A stretch of DNA of 31,655 bases from a virus: IMG/VR virus record IMGVR_UViG_3300028800_000242, positions 1-31,655 of that record; one strand, 5' to 3'. The notes under the pieces are model-generated. The model was given only the letters and a program-made list of their open reading frames with translations, made no database searches and was not told the origin of the DNA. Within the stretch, counting starts at the first letter, position 1, and each line of letters opens with the position of its first letter. A program made the position numbers and the translations under genes. Below, piece after piece: positions 23,222-30,016 of the stretch.

Positions 23222-23532
23222 CCTCCGAAGCGACGCCGCTCGTGATGGCCGAGACGACCCATCGCGTGCCGGACGGCAGTCGAAAGCTCATCGTCATGCG
23301 ACCGACGAAAGAGCTACGGCTGGCCAAGTCAAACGAGCCGCGGCGCTGCTATGTCAGTCTGACCGTCGAAGATCCGCCTCGGTCCTGTATGCGCACGATC
23401 GAGCCCGGTCGCTACTTCCTCTTGCATCAGTCGATCCATCCAAACGGACAGCTCGGCGCACGGCATCGGTACTGCGCGCCATGCGCGATCCGCGAGTGGC
23501 ATCGCCGCGGCGTGATCGAAGACGTCAAGTGA
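23218..23532 (+). CDS. early hypothetical protein with CAPC motif
   Basis: This 104-residue protein starts at ATG 23218 (ATGA). Near its end is RYCAPCAIREWHRRG, a possible half of a zinc site, with two more Cys upstream (RRCYVSL, RSCMRTI). A DNA- or RNA-binding role is conceivable. The family is not recognised. Confidence 0.65.
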   Translation: MTSEATPLVMAETTHRVPDGSRKLIVMRPTKELRLAKSNEPRRCYVSLTVEDPPRSCMRTIEPGRYFLLHQSIHPNGQLGARHRYCAPCAIREWHRRGVIEDVK

Positions 23533-23981
23533 TCACCTGCATCGAGCTCACCGCCGGCGGCGAGCGCTGCCGGCGGCGCGGCGACTGGATCCCGATGCGG
23601 CCGATCAACCTGCAGCCTTCATGGATGTGCCGGCAGCACGCGCTCATAGCTGCGCGCCGCGACCGCCGGCGGACGATCGGCCACCGCGACGGCCGCGAGC
23701 TGCTCGTCGCCGACGTCCCGCGACCTCGCCGGCGCTTCATCATGCCGACCAACGCCGCGCAAGCCCTGCACGCTTTCGAGCGAGCACGGTCGCTGCACGA
23801 ATACTCGCGCGTCATCATCGCCGTCCTCGACTCCGACCCGGCATGGGTCGCTCTTGGCGACATAGCCAGCCCGTTACTCGGCGCGGCGCACGATGCCCGC
23901 GCACGACTCAAAGCTGCCGCGAGCGTCGAAGAGCTCGAGGCCTATATGGGAAGGACTGAGACGACGTGTACGTCTGGCTGA
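23529..23981 (+). CDS. early protein with N-terminal Cys/His cluster
   Basis: This 150-residue protein starts at GTG 23529 (GTGA). Residues 4-40 contain CIELTAGGERC and WMCRQH, a plausible zinc-binding unit, followed by a basic stretch (AARRDRRRTIGHRDGR) and a helical C-terminus (AAQALHAFERARSLHEYSRV). It overlaps the next gene by 16 bp. The function is unknown. Confidence 0.6.
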   Translation: MITCIELTAGGERCRRRGDWIPMRPINLQPSWMCRQHALIAARRDRRRTIGHRDGRELLVADVPRPRRRFIMPTNAAQALHAFERARSLHEYSRVIIAVLDSDPAWVALGDIASPLLGAAHDARARLKAAASVEELEAYMGRTETTCTSG

Positions 23982-24247
23982 TCGCCTCGTGGCTGCTCGT
24001 GCTCTTTACCGGCTATTGGCTCGGCCGCGACGCCGAGCGATCCCGCGAAGGCGGCACGCGCGACCAGCGACGCCGAGCGATCCGCGCCGAAGGCCGGCTG
24101 ACTGACCTTCAGCAGCGGCTCTGCCGCGGCGAGCGGATCCTCTGCCGGCACGACCTCACCATCACCAGCCCACCGCTCGACGACAACCAGGTCGCCGACA
24201 TCACCCGCCGGCAGCTCAAGCGCAGCCGCCTCACCGGAAGGCTCTAA
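23966..24247 (+). CDS. small membrane-anchored basic protein
   Basis: This 93-residue protein starts at GTG 23966 with GGAAGGA about 12-15 bases upstream. Residues 3-20 (VWLIASWLLVLFTGYWLG) form one TM helix. The remainder is highly basic and helical (RDQRRRAIRAEGRLTDLQQR), likely inside the cell. Such proteins in early operons are sometimes exclusion or membrane-tethering factors. The role here is unknown. Confidence 0.6.
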   Translation: MYVWLIASWLLVLFTGYWLGRDAERSREGGTRDQRRRAIRAEGRLTDLQQRLCRGERILCRHDLTITSPPLDDNQVADITRRQLKRSRLTGRL

Positions 24248-25728
24248 TGACCACCGCGACCGCAATCCCCGAATCCGCGCTCGACGTGACACCGAGGACC
24301 GGCAAGGTTCGCAGCGTCGTCGACCAGCTACTCGCGCACAACGCCGGTCAGGTCGAAGCGATCGCCGTCGAGCAGCTGCATTGGAACCCTGACAACCCTC
24401 GCACCGACGCCGGCGATGTCGTCGACATGGCAGCCACGATCGCCGCGATCGGCGTGCTCGAGCCGCTGCTCGTCGCGCACGCCGAAGCGATGCAGCTCGC
24501 ATCCGACCGGCTGCCGCTGATCGGAGCTGGCGAGTTCATCGTGATCGCCGGTCATCGCCGGCTCGAGGCCGCGAAACTCGCCGGCGTCAAGACCGTGCCA
24601 TGCATCGTCCGCGACGACCTGGTCGGCGAGCACGCTGATGTCGCGATGGTCGTCGAGAATGTGCACCGCGAGGACCTGACACCGATCGAGGAAGCCCGGT
24701 CATATCTTCGGCTGCAGGACGTGCACGGCAAGAGCCAACGCGACATCGCGGCGCTCGTCGGCCGCAACCAGTCGCACATCTCGAAGCGGCTACAGCTGCT
24801 CGCGCTGCCCGAGAAGATGCACGCGAAGGTCGGCACCGACGAGCTCAGCGTCGACGAGGCGCTCGTGATCGCGAAGCACGCCGACAAGCCGAGCGTCCTC
24901 AAGGCGATCGAGAAGCGATCGAGCTATCAGTCGGTCGAGCAGGTCGTCCGCACCGCGGTCGAGAAGGACAGCAAGGACAAGAAGGTCGCGGCCGCCAAAG
25001 AGAAGCTCCGCAAGCAAGGCGTCACCAACTTCGTCAAGTACGACGAGTACGGCCAGCGAGCCGACAGCAAGCCGCGACCGCTGAAGTACCTCGCTGAGCA
25101 AGGTGTCGACGTCGACGCGCACATCCACAGCGAGTGCCATGCGGTCGCGGTCGGCTTCGGGAATTGGGGGACCGAGCTTCATACCGTGCCGGTCTGCACC
25201 AAGCCCGAGAGTCACCCTGAGAGCGGCGACACCAAACGAAACGAGCAGGAGGACCGCGCGGCCGCGAAACGAGCGCGTGAGAAGCAGCTCGACGCGAAGC
25301 GGCACGAAGGTCGGCTCGCCGCGATCGCCGGCGCGACCGCGAAGGCGATCGCCGCCGACACCGAGCAGGTCGCGCAGGCGATCGCGCTTCGTGTGCTGCT
25401 CGAGTCGAGCTTCGATGTCTCGGATTTCGACGGCTTGCTCGCCGTGCTCGGTATCGAGGTCGACCTGACCGAGAAAGACGATCACGGCACGGTCATCGGC
25501 GAGCTCAGCTATTGGGAGCGCAACGACGCCGTCACCGCTGCCGTCCTGGACTACGCGAACGGCAGCGCCGCGGCTCTCAAACGTGCTTTCGTCGCCGCGG
25601 TCCTCGTCGACCAGGAGAGCAATCACTTCAACGGCGAGCCCGGTCGGATCTTCCTCGAGTGGCTGCCGAAGCACGGCTACAAGCTCTCGGCCGGCGAGTC
25701 GACACGCCTGCGCGAGCTATCGAAGTGA
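24247..25728 (+). CDS. ParB-like DNA-binding/CTPase-type protein
   Basis: This 493-residue protein has the ParB/Spo0J core: a WNPDNPR strand (46-52), a GHRRLEAAKLAG motif (102-113), an ENVHREDLTPIEEA motif (137-150) and a helix-turn-helix (162-182, KSQRDIAALVGRNQSHISK). A charged helical region (230-260) and a large C-terminal part without clear family follow. ParB proteins bind palindromic parS sites and spread on DNA. No ParA gene is seen, so it may act as a regulator, in DNA organisation, or in prophage/plasmid maintenance. The eight dispersed palindromes are natural candidate targets. Confidence 0.85.
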   Translation: MTTATAIPESALDVTPRTGKVRSVVDQLLAHNAGQVEAIAVEQLHWNPDNPRTDAGDVVDMAATIAAIGVLEPLLVAHAEAMQLASDRLPLIGAGEFIVIAGHRRLEAAKLAGVKTVPCIVRDDLVGEHADVAMVVENVHREDLTPIEEARSYLRLQDVHGKSQRDIAALVGRNQSHISKRLQLLALPEKMHAKVGTDELSVDEALVIAKHADKPSVLKAIEKRSSYQSVEQVVRTAVEKDSKDKKVAAAKEKLRKQGVTNFVKYDEYGQRADSKPRPLKYLAEQGVDVDAHIHSECHAVAVGFGNWGTELHTVPVCTKPESHPESGDTKRNEQEDRAAAKRAREKQLDAKRHEGRLAAIAGATAKAIAADTEQVAQAIALRVLLESSFDVSDFDGLLAVLGIEVDLTEKDDHGTVIGELSYWERNDAVTAAVLDYANGSAAALKRAFVAAVLVDQESNHFNGEPGRIFLEWLPKHGYKLSAGESTRLRELSK

Positions 25729-26135
25729 GCACCACGATTCACCACGCCGGCTGGCCGATCTCGAACGGCTCATACGCGCGCGGATGCCGCTGTGATGGTT
25801 GCAAGGCCAAGAAGCGCGCCTACTACGAGCAGAACAAGGATGAGATCGCGGCCAAGCAGCGCGCCTACTACGAGCAGAACAAGGATGAGATCGCGGCCAA
25901 GAAGCGCGCCTACCGCGAGCAGAACAAGGATGAGATCGCGGCCAAGAAGCGCGCCTACTACGAGCAGAACAAGGATGAGATCGCGGCCAAGCAGCGCGCC
26001 TCTAAGCACTGGTCGAAGATGGCTCAACGGATCGAGCAGTTCGTTGCTCGCGGGATCTCGACGACTGAGATCATGGACACGCTTGGCGTTGGCTATGCCG
26101 AGGTCAAGGATGTGCGCGATCGGATGGCGTCGTGA
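25725..26135 (+). CDS. protein with Cys motif, 15-residue repeats and C-terminal HTH-like segment
   Basis: This 136-residue protein starts at GTG 25725 (GTGA). An N-terminal GCRCDGCK motif may bind metal. Four 15-residue repeats (KKRAYYEQNKDEIAA type) form a charged helix. The last 45 residues (ARGISTTEIMDTLGVGYAEV) look like a helix-turn-helix. Proteins with 'GCRCDGC...RAYY' repeats are found in many actinophages, often near nucleases. Function is unproven. Confidence 0.7.
   Translation: MSTTIHHAGWPISNGSYARGCRCDGCKAKKRAYYEQNKDEIAAKQRAYYEQNKDEIAAKKRAYREQNKDEIAAKKRAYYEQNKDEIAAKQRASKHWSKMAQRIEQFVARGISTTEIMDTLGVGYAEVKDVRDRMAS
25809..26000 (+). repeat. 45-bp tandem repeats, four copies plus a partial
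   Basis: The units 25809-25853, 25854-25898, 25899-25943 and 25944-25988 are nearly identical, with a 12-bp partial fifth. Differences are few (AAG/CAG and TAC/CGC codons). The near identity implies recent expansion, and copy number may vary between phage populations. Confidence 0.9.
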
Positions 26136-26359
26136 CGATGCCGCCGGCATCAAAGCCTCTACGGGACAAGCCAGGCCGCAATCTGATGTCGTGGGCCGGC
26201 CTGATCGACTGGACCTGTCGATGTGGCGAGCAGGGCTACGCGCCGAGCCTCATAACGGCTTTCCGCGAGTGGCGAGTGCATCACAACAGCCAGCACGGCG
26301 GAACGCTCACGAGCGAGCAGCTGCAGGCCGCCGTCGAAGGTAAGCCGGCGGCCGCATGA
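26132..26359 (+). CDS. small early protein with CRC motif
   Basis: This protein of about 75 residues starts at GTG 26132 (GTGA overlap) or at ATG 26138, which lies in palindrome copy 7. It contains WTCRCGEQGYAPS, and HHNSQHGG further on, so a zinc site is possible. Proteins of this shape (Cys pair then His pair in an ~70-residue chain) are common in actinophage early regions. The function is unknown. Confidence 0.6.
   Translation: MTMPPASKPLRDKPGRNLMSWAGLIDWTCRCGEQGYAPSLITAFREWRVHHNSQHGGTLTSEQLQAAVEGKPAAA
26137..26151. repeat. dispersed palindrome copy 7 (GATGCCGCCGGCATC)
   Basis: A perfect palindrome at the junction of the repeat-protein gene and the next early gene. It contains the alternative start ATG 26138, giving Met-Pro-Pro-Ala-Ser. 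Confidence 0.8.
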
Positions 26360-26571
26360 CCGAAGCGCAGCACTATTTCTCGACGACGCTCAAGGCCAAA
26401 CGCAACCGTCTCGACAAGGCCGAGCGGCTCGTCGAGTTCATGCTCGAGGTCAGGATCCCGCGGATGCCGGACAAGGCCGAGCGGCGCGCGATCGAATGCG
26501 CCGCCGGCGTCCGGCGCTGCAGCGACGAGACGTGGCTGCAGGCGCTCGAGATATGGAACGGCCGGCGATGA
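26356..26571 (+). CDS. early hypothetical helical protein
   Basis: This 71-residue protein starts at ATG 26356 in an ATGA overlap. It is basic and helical (TTLKAKRNRLDKAERLVEFM) with two Cys. Both ends are coupled to neighbours. No function is recognised. Confidence 0.6.
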   Translation: MTEAQHYFSTTLKAKRNRLDKAERLVEFMLEVRIPRMPDKAERRAIECAAGVRRCSDETWLQALEIWNGRR

Positions 26572-26846
26572 CCGAGCCTCAAGAGAAGCCGCGCGTCGAG
26601 ATGCTATGGCGGCGCGATTGGTGCGCACGGCATCTCGAGCCGTTCCGCGCCGAGTGGCCACGAGGCGCAGTAACGGCGATGATCATGCTCTACAACGCTG
26701 CCGTACAGATGCCGGCGATCGTCGACGCCGCGGCCGGCGATTCGGCTCGCATCGAGGCCGCTTTCGAGCGCTTCAAGCCGTTGTGTTGCTTCGTCGACGC
26801 CGGCACGCTCGCCGCGATCTATTCGAAGGCAGGCGTGACACCGTGA
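26568..26846 (+). CDS. early hypothetical protein
   Basis: This 92-residue protein starts at ATG 26568 (ATGA). It begins MTEPQEKPRVEMLWRRDWCA and continues as a helical chain with a CC pair at FKPLCCFVDAG. Position in the tightly packed early operon supports expression. No family is recognised. Confidence 0.6.
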   Translation: MTEPQEKPRVEMLWRRDWCARHLEPFRAEWPRGAVTAMIMLYNAAVQMPAIVDAAAGDSARIEAAFERFKPLCCFVDAGTLAAIYSKAGVTP

Positions 26847-27166
26847 CCGATCACGACGACGAGCTGCGCCGGCTCGGTAACAGCCTTGACATCCCGTTCG
26901 AAGAGAATCCCGAGCCGGTCTACATCACCGAGGACTTTCAGATGTCCGGGGGCGTCGTGATGATGACGACCGCGGTCGACGTTCCTGGCGTCGGCTTCCT
27001 GCCGGCGATCGTCTTCCGTTTCTCGAACCCGCACGGCATCTTCTACCCGCCGATCCTGCTCGTCGTCGACGACGACCAGGCGGCCAAGTTCCCGATCACC
27101 GTCGAGCAGACAATCTCGTGCGCTCGACGCTTCGCGCGCGACCGCAACCGGCAGGAAGGCGATTGA
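26843..27166 (+). CDS. early hypothetical protein
   Basis: This 107-residue protein starts at GTG 26843 (GTGA). A central beta-rich part (YITEDFQMSGGVVMMTTAVD, then FRFSNPHGIFYPPILLVVDD) is followed by a basic helix ending RDRNRQEGD. No known domain is recognised. Confidence 0.6.
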   Translation: MTDHDDELRRLGNSLDIPFEENPEPVYITEDFQMSGGVVMMTTAVDVPGVGFLPAIVFRFSNPHGIFYPPILLVVDDDQAAKFPITVEQTISCARRFARDRNRQEGD

Positions 27167-27543
27167 TGAGCAACCGCCGGCGAGCGAAGCCGCTCGACCC
27201 TTGGAAACGGCGCGACACGATGATCTGTCAGGCCTTCGCCGGCGTAAGAGACCTACACGACCCGGAGCTCGTCGCGGCAGGCAAGAAAGCCTCACATGAC
27301 AAGGTGATCCGCGACACTGGCATCAACCGGCTCAGCGGCGTGCGCTGGCACCTGATGCATTGCAAGGACCGCGACGACCTCGCCTCGATCAAGCGCTACC
27401 TCACCGCGGCTGACGAGCAAACCGGCTCAGATTGCGAGCCGGACGGCCTGCTCGCTTACCTGTACGACAGCATGCCGCTTGGCGGCCTCATTGTGGCATC
27501 GGTCGTCGTCGCTCAGTCACCTAATCGGATCGGCCTGTCATGA
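27166..27543 (+). CDS. early hypothetical protein before replication gene
   Basis: This 125-residue protein starts at ATG 27166 (TGATG) with AGGAAGG upstream. The basic N-terminus (MSNRRRAKPLDPWKRRDTMI) and a His/Cys stretch (GVRWHLMHCKDRDD) suggest nucleic-acid binding, but no family is recognised. Its stop overlaps the replication gene. Confidence 0.6.
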   Translation: MSNRRRAKPLDPWKRRDTMICQAFAGVRDLHDPELVAAGKKASHDKVIRDTGINRLSGVRWHLMHCKDRDDLASIKRYLTAADEQTGSDCEPDGLLAYLYDSMPLGGLIVASVVVAQSPNRIGLS

Positions 27544-28319
27544 GTGTCCATCTGCTCGAGTGCGCAGCTCACGTCAAGATCGATGGCCGATTCACGGCGA
27601 CACACAAGCTCGCGCTGATGTGCTTCGCCGACAGCGGCTCGAGCGATACCAGGATCGCGCGACCAGGCCTCGACGCTCTGCTCGTCTGGACCTGCGCGAA
27701 GCGCTCATGGGCGCTCGAGGTCGTCAACGATCTCGTCGAGCTGCAGCTGCTCGCACGGCATCAGCGTGCCTACCGCGGCCGGCGTGCCGAGTTCGTCGTC
27801 TTCCCGAATGGGTGCTGTCTGCAGCACGGCATCGTGCCGGCCGATGTCCGCGAGATCGAACCGGACGTCGTCGCCGAGCTCGTCAAGAGCGGCTCAGACA
27901 AAGGGTCCGCTACACCGGACCCTTTGATTCGGCCGGCAGTCGACCTAATGGGTCCGATCTCACCGGACGCTCTCGGCTATCCACAGCGTCCGCTGCCGGC
28001 GGATCCTATCGAGGCGGATGGGTCCGCCGGCGACGGCCGAATGGGTCCGGTAGAACCGCAAGAAAGGGTCCGGTCGGCACGCTCAAACTTGGAGCCCTCC
28101 AAGAACGTACCTCCAACACCTTCACCTTCCTCAACTACCGACCGTCAGCCACTACAGCCGCGCGACGGCCGGCCGCCATCCGAAAACCGATTCAATCTCG
28201 CAGCCAAAACCGGCGACGGCTGCGGCCGCTGCTACGACGGCGACATCCTCGACGTCCGCGGCGATCCGGTCATGCGCTGCCCGTACTGCCAACCCGCAAC
28301 CCAAGGAGCGACCGCCTGA
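27540..28319 (+). CDS. putative replication initiator (winged helix plus zinc ribbon)
   Basis: This 259-residue protein has an N-terminal winged-helix-like domain (about 17-90, GRFTATHKLALMCFADSGSS; ALEVVNDLVELQLLARHQRA). A long disordered Pro/Ser-rich middle (110-215) follows, then a C-terminal zinc ribbon (GCGRCYDGDILDVRG, then MRCPYC). This resembles phage replication proteins that bind origin repeats and recruit helicase. The DNA encoding its middle contains the GGGTCCG iterons, as lambda's origin lies in gene O. No helicase loader was recognised next to it. Confidence 0.65.
   Translation: MSVHLLECAAHVKIDGRFTATHKLALMCFADSGSSDTRIARPGLDALLVWTCAKRSWALEVVNDLVELQLLARHQRAYRGRRAEFVVFPNGCCLQHGIVPADVREIEPDVVAELVKSGSDKGSATPDPLIRPAVDLMGPISPDALGYPQRPLPADPIEADGSAGDGRMGPVEPQERVRSARSNLEPSKNVPPTPSPSSTTDRQPLQPRDGRPPSENRFNLAAKTGDGCGRCYDGDILDVRGDPVMRCPYCQPATQGATA
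27900..28072. other. iteron cluster, candidate replication origin
   Basis: Five direct GGGTCCG repeats start at 27903, 27950, 28020, 28043 and 28066. The intervals are 47, 70, 23 and 23 bp, all near multiples of 23, so the sites fall on one helix face. The first lies in an inverted repeat AAAGGGTCCG/CGGACCCTTT (27900-27925). The repeats occur in all three reading frames, so they are selected as DNA. Confidence 0.7.
28088..28103. repeat. perfect inverted repeat beside the iterons
   Basis: CTTGGAG-CC-CTCCAAG is a 16-bp perfect inverted repeat, 15 bp after the last iteron. A less GC-rich stretch (28104-28140) follows. It may be an additional protein-binding element of the origin. Confidence 0.55.
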
Positions 28320-28873
28320 TGGACGACCAGCAAGCAAAGACCGCCGACGAGATCGGCCTCATCGAGCAAGACGCTCGCCAGATGTCACCCGAGCAGCTCG
28401 CCGAAGCGGCTCGAGCCGCGGCCGAGGACATCGCCGACGACCAGGCGACCGACGACGCCGTCACCGACATCAGGTCGCGGCTCGCCGGCGTTTACGCTGA
28501 CGAGCTCGCCGCCGGCGACGACGTCAACGCCGCCCGTGCCTCCGAACCGGAACCGCAAGAGCTGCCGAAATGCCCGCACGGCTACTTCGCCTACGAGCCC
28601 TGCCAGCAATGCTTCGAGACGGTCCTGAAGTCATCGCTCGCGACCGGCCAGCTCGACCCCTTCGCGCTTTCCGGCATCGTCCTATCGAGCGCGGTCGCTC
28701 AACTCGCCGTCACGAAGATGCCGCGGCTCGAGCACAAGATCGCGCTCGGCCACGCAACAGCCGGCCTCGCGCACGCTCTCGTCGCGAAGGCGCAGCTCGA
28801 GCTCATGCAGCGCCAGATTCAAGCCTCGACCGAGAAGAAGATCGTCCTTCCGAACGACATCCGCGTCCGCTGA
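28319..28873 (+). CDS. early protein with Cys/His zinc-like motif
   Basis: This 184-residue protein starts at ATG 28319 (TGATG). The first 75 residues are acidic and helical (EQLAEAARAAAEDIADDQAT). A short CPHGYFAYEPCQQC motif (85-98) is probably zinc-binding. The rest is a helical domain ending IVLPNDIRVR. It sits between the replication protein and an HNH gene. Function is unknown; a replication accessory role is possible from place alone. Confidence 0.65.
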   Translation: MDDQQAKTADEIGLIEQDARQMSPEQLAEAARAAAEDIADDQATDDAVTDIRSRLAGVYADELAAGDDVNAARASEPEPQELPKCPHGYFAYEPCQQCFETVLKSSLATGQLDPFALSGIVLSSAVAQLAVTKMPRLEHKIALGHATAGLAHALVAKAQLELMQRQIQASTEKKIVLPNDIRVR

Positions 28874-28886
28874 TGCCGACGGCATC
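28872..28886. repeat. dispersed palindrome copy 8 (GATGCCGACGGCATC)
   Basis: This copy, with perfect 6-bp arms, covers the TGATG junction that starts the HNH gene and encodes Met-Pro-Thr-Ala-Ser. Confidence 0.8.
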
Positions 28887-29271
28887 ACTACCTCGCCGAC
28901 TACAGCAGCAACGCGCCGGCCGGAAAGCCGCGACGTCGACGACGCTGCCCGACGCGATCGAAGCGCAGCTGCAGGCACGAGCCGGCGGACATTGCGAGCT
29001 CTGCGGTCGGCGACTCAGCCGTGCACAACGCCGGCATCACCGCTGGACACGAGCGCAAGGCGGCGTCGACGACATCCGCAACGTCGTCCTCGTGCATTTC
29101 AACTGTCACAACGCGATACACGCGAACCCGCAATGGAGCTATAGCAACGGCTGGCTGATCGACGCGCCGCACCGACGCTTCGCGAGCCGGCCTCTGCTAC
29201 TGCACGCCGGCACGGCAACCGAGCGCAAGGTCACGCTGACCAGCGCCGGCGGATACGCGACCGCGGCATGA
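28873..29271 (+). CDS. HNH-family endonuclease-like protein
   Basis: This 132-residue protein starts at ATG 28873 within the palindrome. It has CELC (41-44), HHRW (55-58), Asn70 (DIRNVV), CHNAIH (78-83) and GWLID, the pattern of HNH nucleases of phage early regions. One usual Cys of the second pair is replaced by His75 (VHFNC). Start and end are coupled to neighbours. It may be a nicking or double-strand nuclease acting in replication or host DNA breakdown. Confidence 0.8.
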   Translation: MPTASLPRRLQQQRAGRKAATSTTLPDAIEAQLQARAGGHCELCGRRLSRAQRRHHRWTRAQGGVDDIRNVVLVHFNCHNAIHANPQWSYSNGWLIDAPHRRFASRPLLLHAGTATERKVTLTSAGGYATAA

Positions 29272-29828
29272 CCTGCATCGTGGGCCTCGAGACAGAGCTC
29301 GGCGTGATCATCGGAGGCGACAGCGCCGGCGTCAGCGGCTATAACCTCACCATCCGCGCCGACCTCAAAGTCTTCAAGGTCGATCAGTACGTCATGGGAT
29401 TCACTGGCTCGTTTCGGATGGGTCAGATCCTTCGCTATCGAGCATCGCTGCCCAAGGCGAGCGTCTTTGATCCCGAGTTTGATGCGGACCGCTTCATGGC
29501 GACGACCTTCGTCGACAACATCCGCCAGGCGTTCAAGGACGGCGGCTATGCCAAGGTCAGCGAGAGCGTCGAAAGCGGCGGCACGTTCCTCGTCGGCCTG
29601 CAGGACAGGCTCTACGCGATCGACAGCGACTTTCAGATCGGCCGATCAGTCGACGGTTACGACGCGATCGGCTGCGGCGCTAACCTCGCGCTTGGCTGCC
29701 TGTACGCAACCCGCATGTCGTCGGCATCCGAACGCTTCCGAGTGACGATGGCGCTCGAGGCAGCCGCTCACTTCAGCGCCGGCGTCGTCGAGCCGTTCCA
29801 TCTCGTCGACAACGAGCAGCCGGCATGA
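29268..29828 (+). CDS. proteasome/HslV-like Ntn hydrolase
   Basis: This 186-residue protein belongs to the proteasome beta/HslV-like group seen in some phages. After removal of Met1 it would expose Thr1 (TCIVGL), with Asp17 (GGDSAG) and Lys33 (ADLKVF) in the canonical numbering of the proteasome active site. Later motifs (GFTGSFRMG, ESGGTFLVG, YDAIGCGANLALG) also match. It should form an oligomeric peptidase. No ATPase partner is encoded next to it, so it may use a host unfoldase or act alone. The target is unknown. Confidence 0.85.
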   Translation: MTCIVGLETELGVIIGGDSAGVSGYNLTIRADLKVFKVDQYVMGFTGSFRMGQILRYRASLPKASVFDPEFDADRFMATTFVDNIRQAFKDGGYAKVSESVESGGTFLVGLQDRLYAIDSDFQIGRSVDGYDAIGCGANLALGCLYATRMSSASERFRVTMALEAAAHFSAGVVEPFHLVDNEQPA

Positions 29829-30016
29829 GCAAAGGTCGACACCGCAAACCGAGGCCGATCACTCTCAGCCGATGCGACGAGTGCCAAGCACTACTGCCTC
29901 AGCATCGCGCCAGCTGTCAGAAGATCCGCGGTCATGTCCTGATCGTCAAGGTCGACGATCGCGAGATCGCCGGCGTCGAGGACTCGCAAGGCGGCGAATG
30001 GGTCAGGCCCGACTGA
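29825..30016 (+). CDS. small zinc-finger-like protein
   Basis: This 63-residue protein starts at ATG 29825 (ATGA) with a basic N-terminus (MSKGRHRKPRPITLSRCDEC) and CDEC...HRASC, a plausible zinc site. The C-terminal half is beta-like. The function is unknown. Confidence 0.6.
   Translation: MSKGRHRKPRPITLSRCDECQALLPQHRASCQKIRGHVLIVKVDDREIAGVEDSQGGEWVRPD

Noticed and set aside
25809-26000. CRISPR-like array
   Set aside because: The repeats are directly adjacent, in frame, without spacers, and lie inside a gene.
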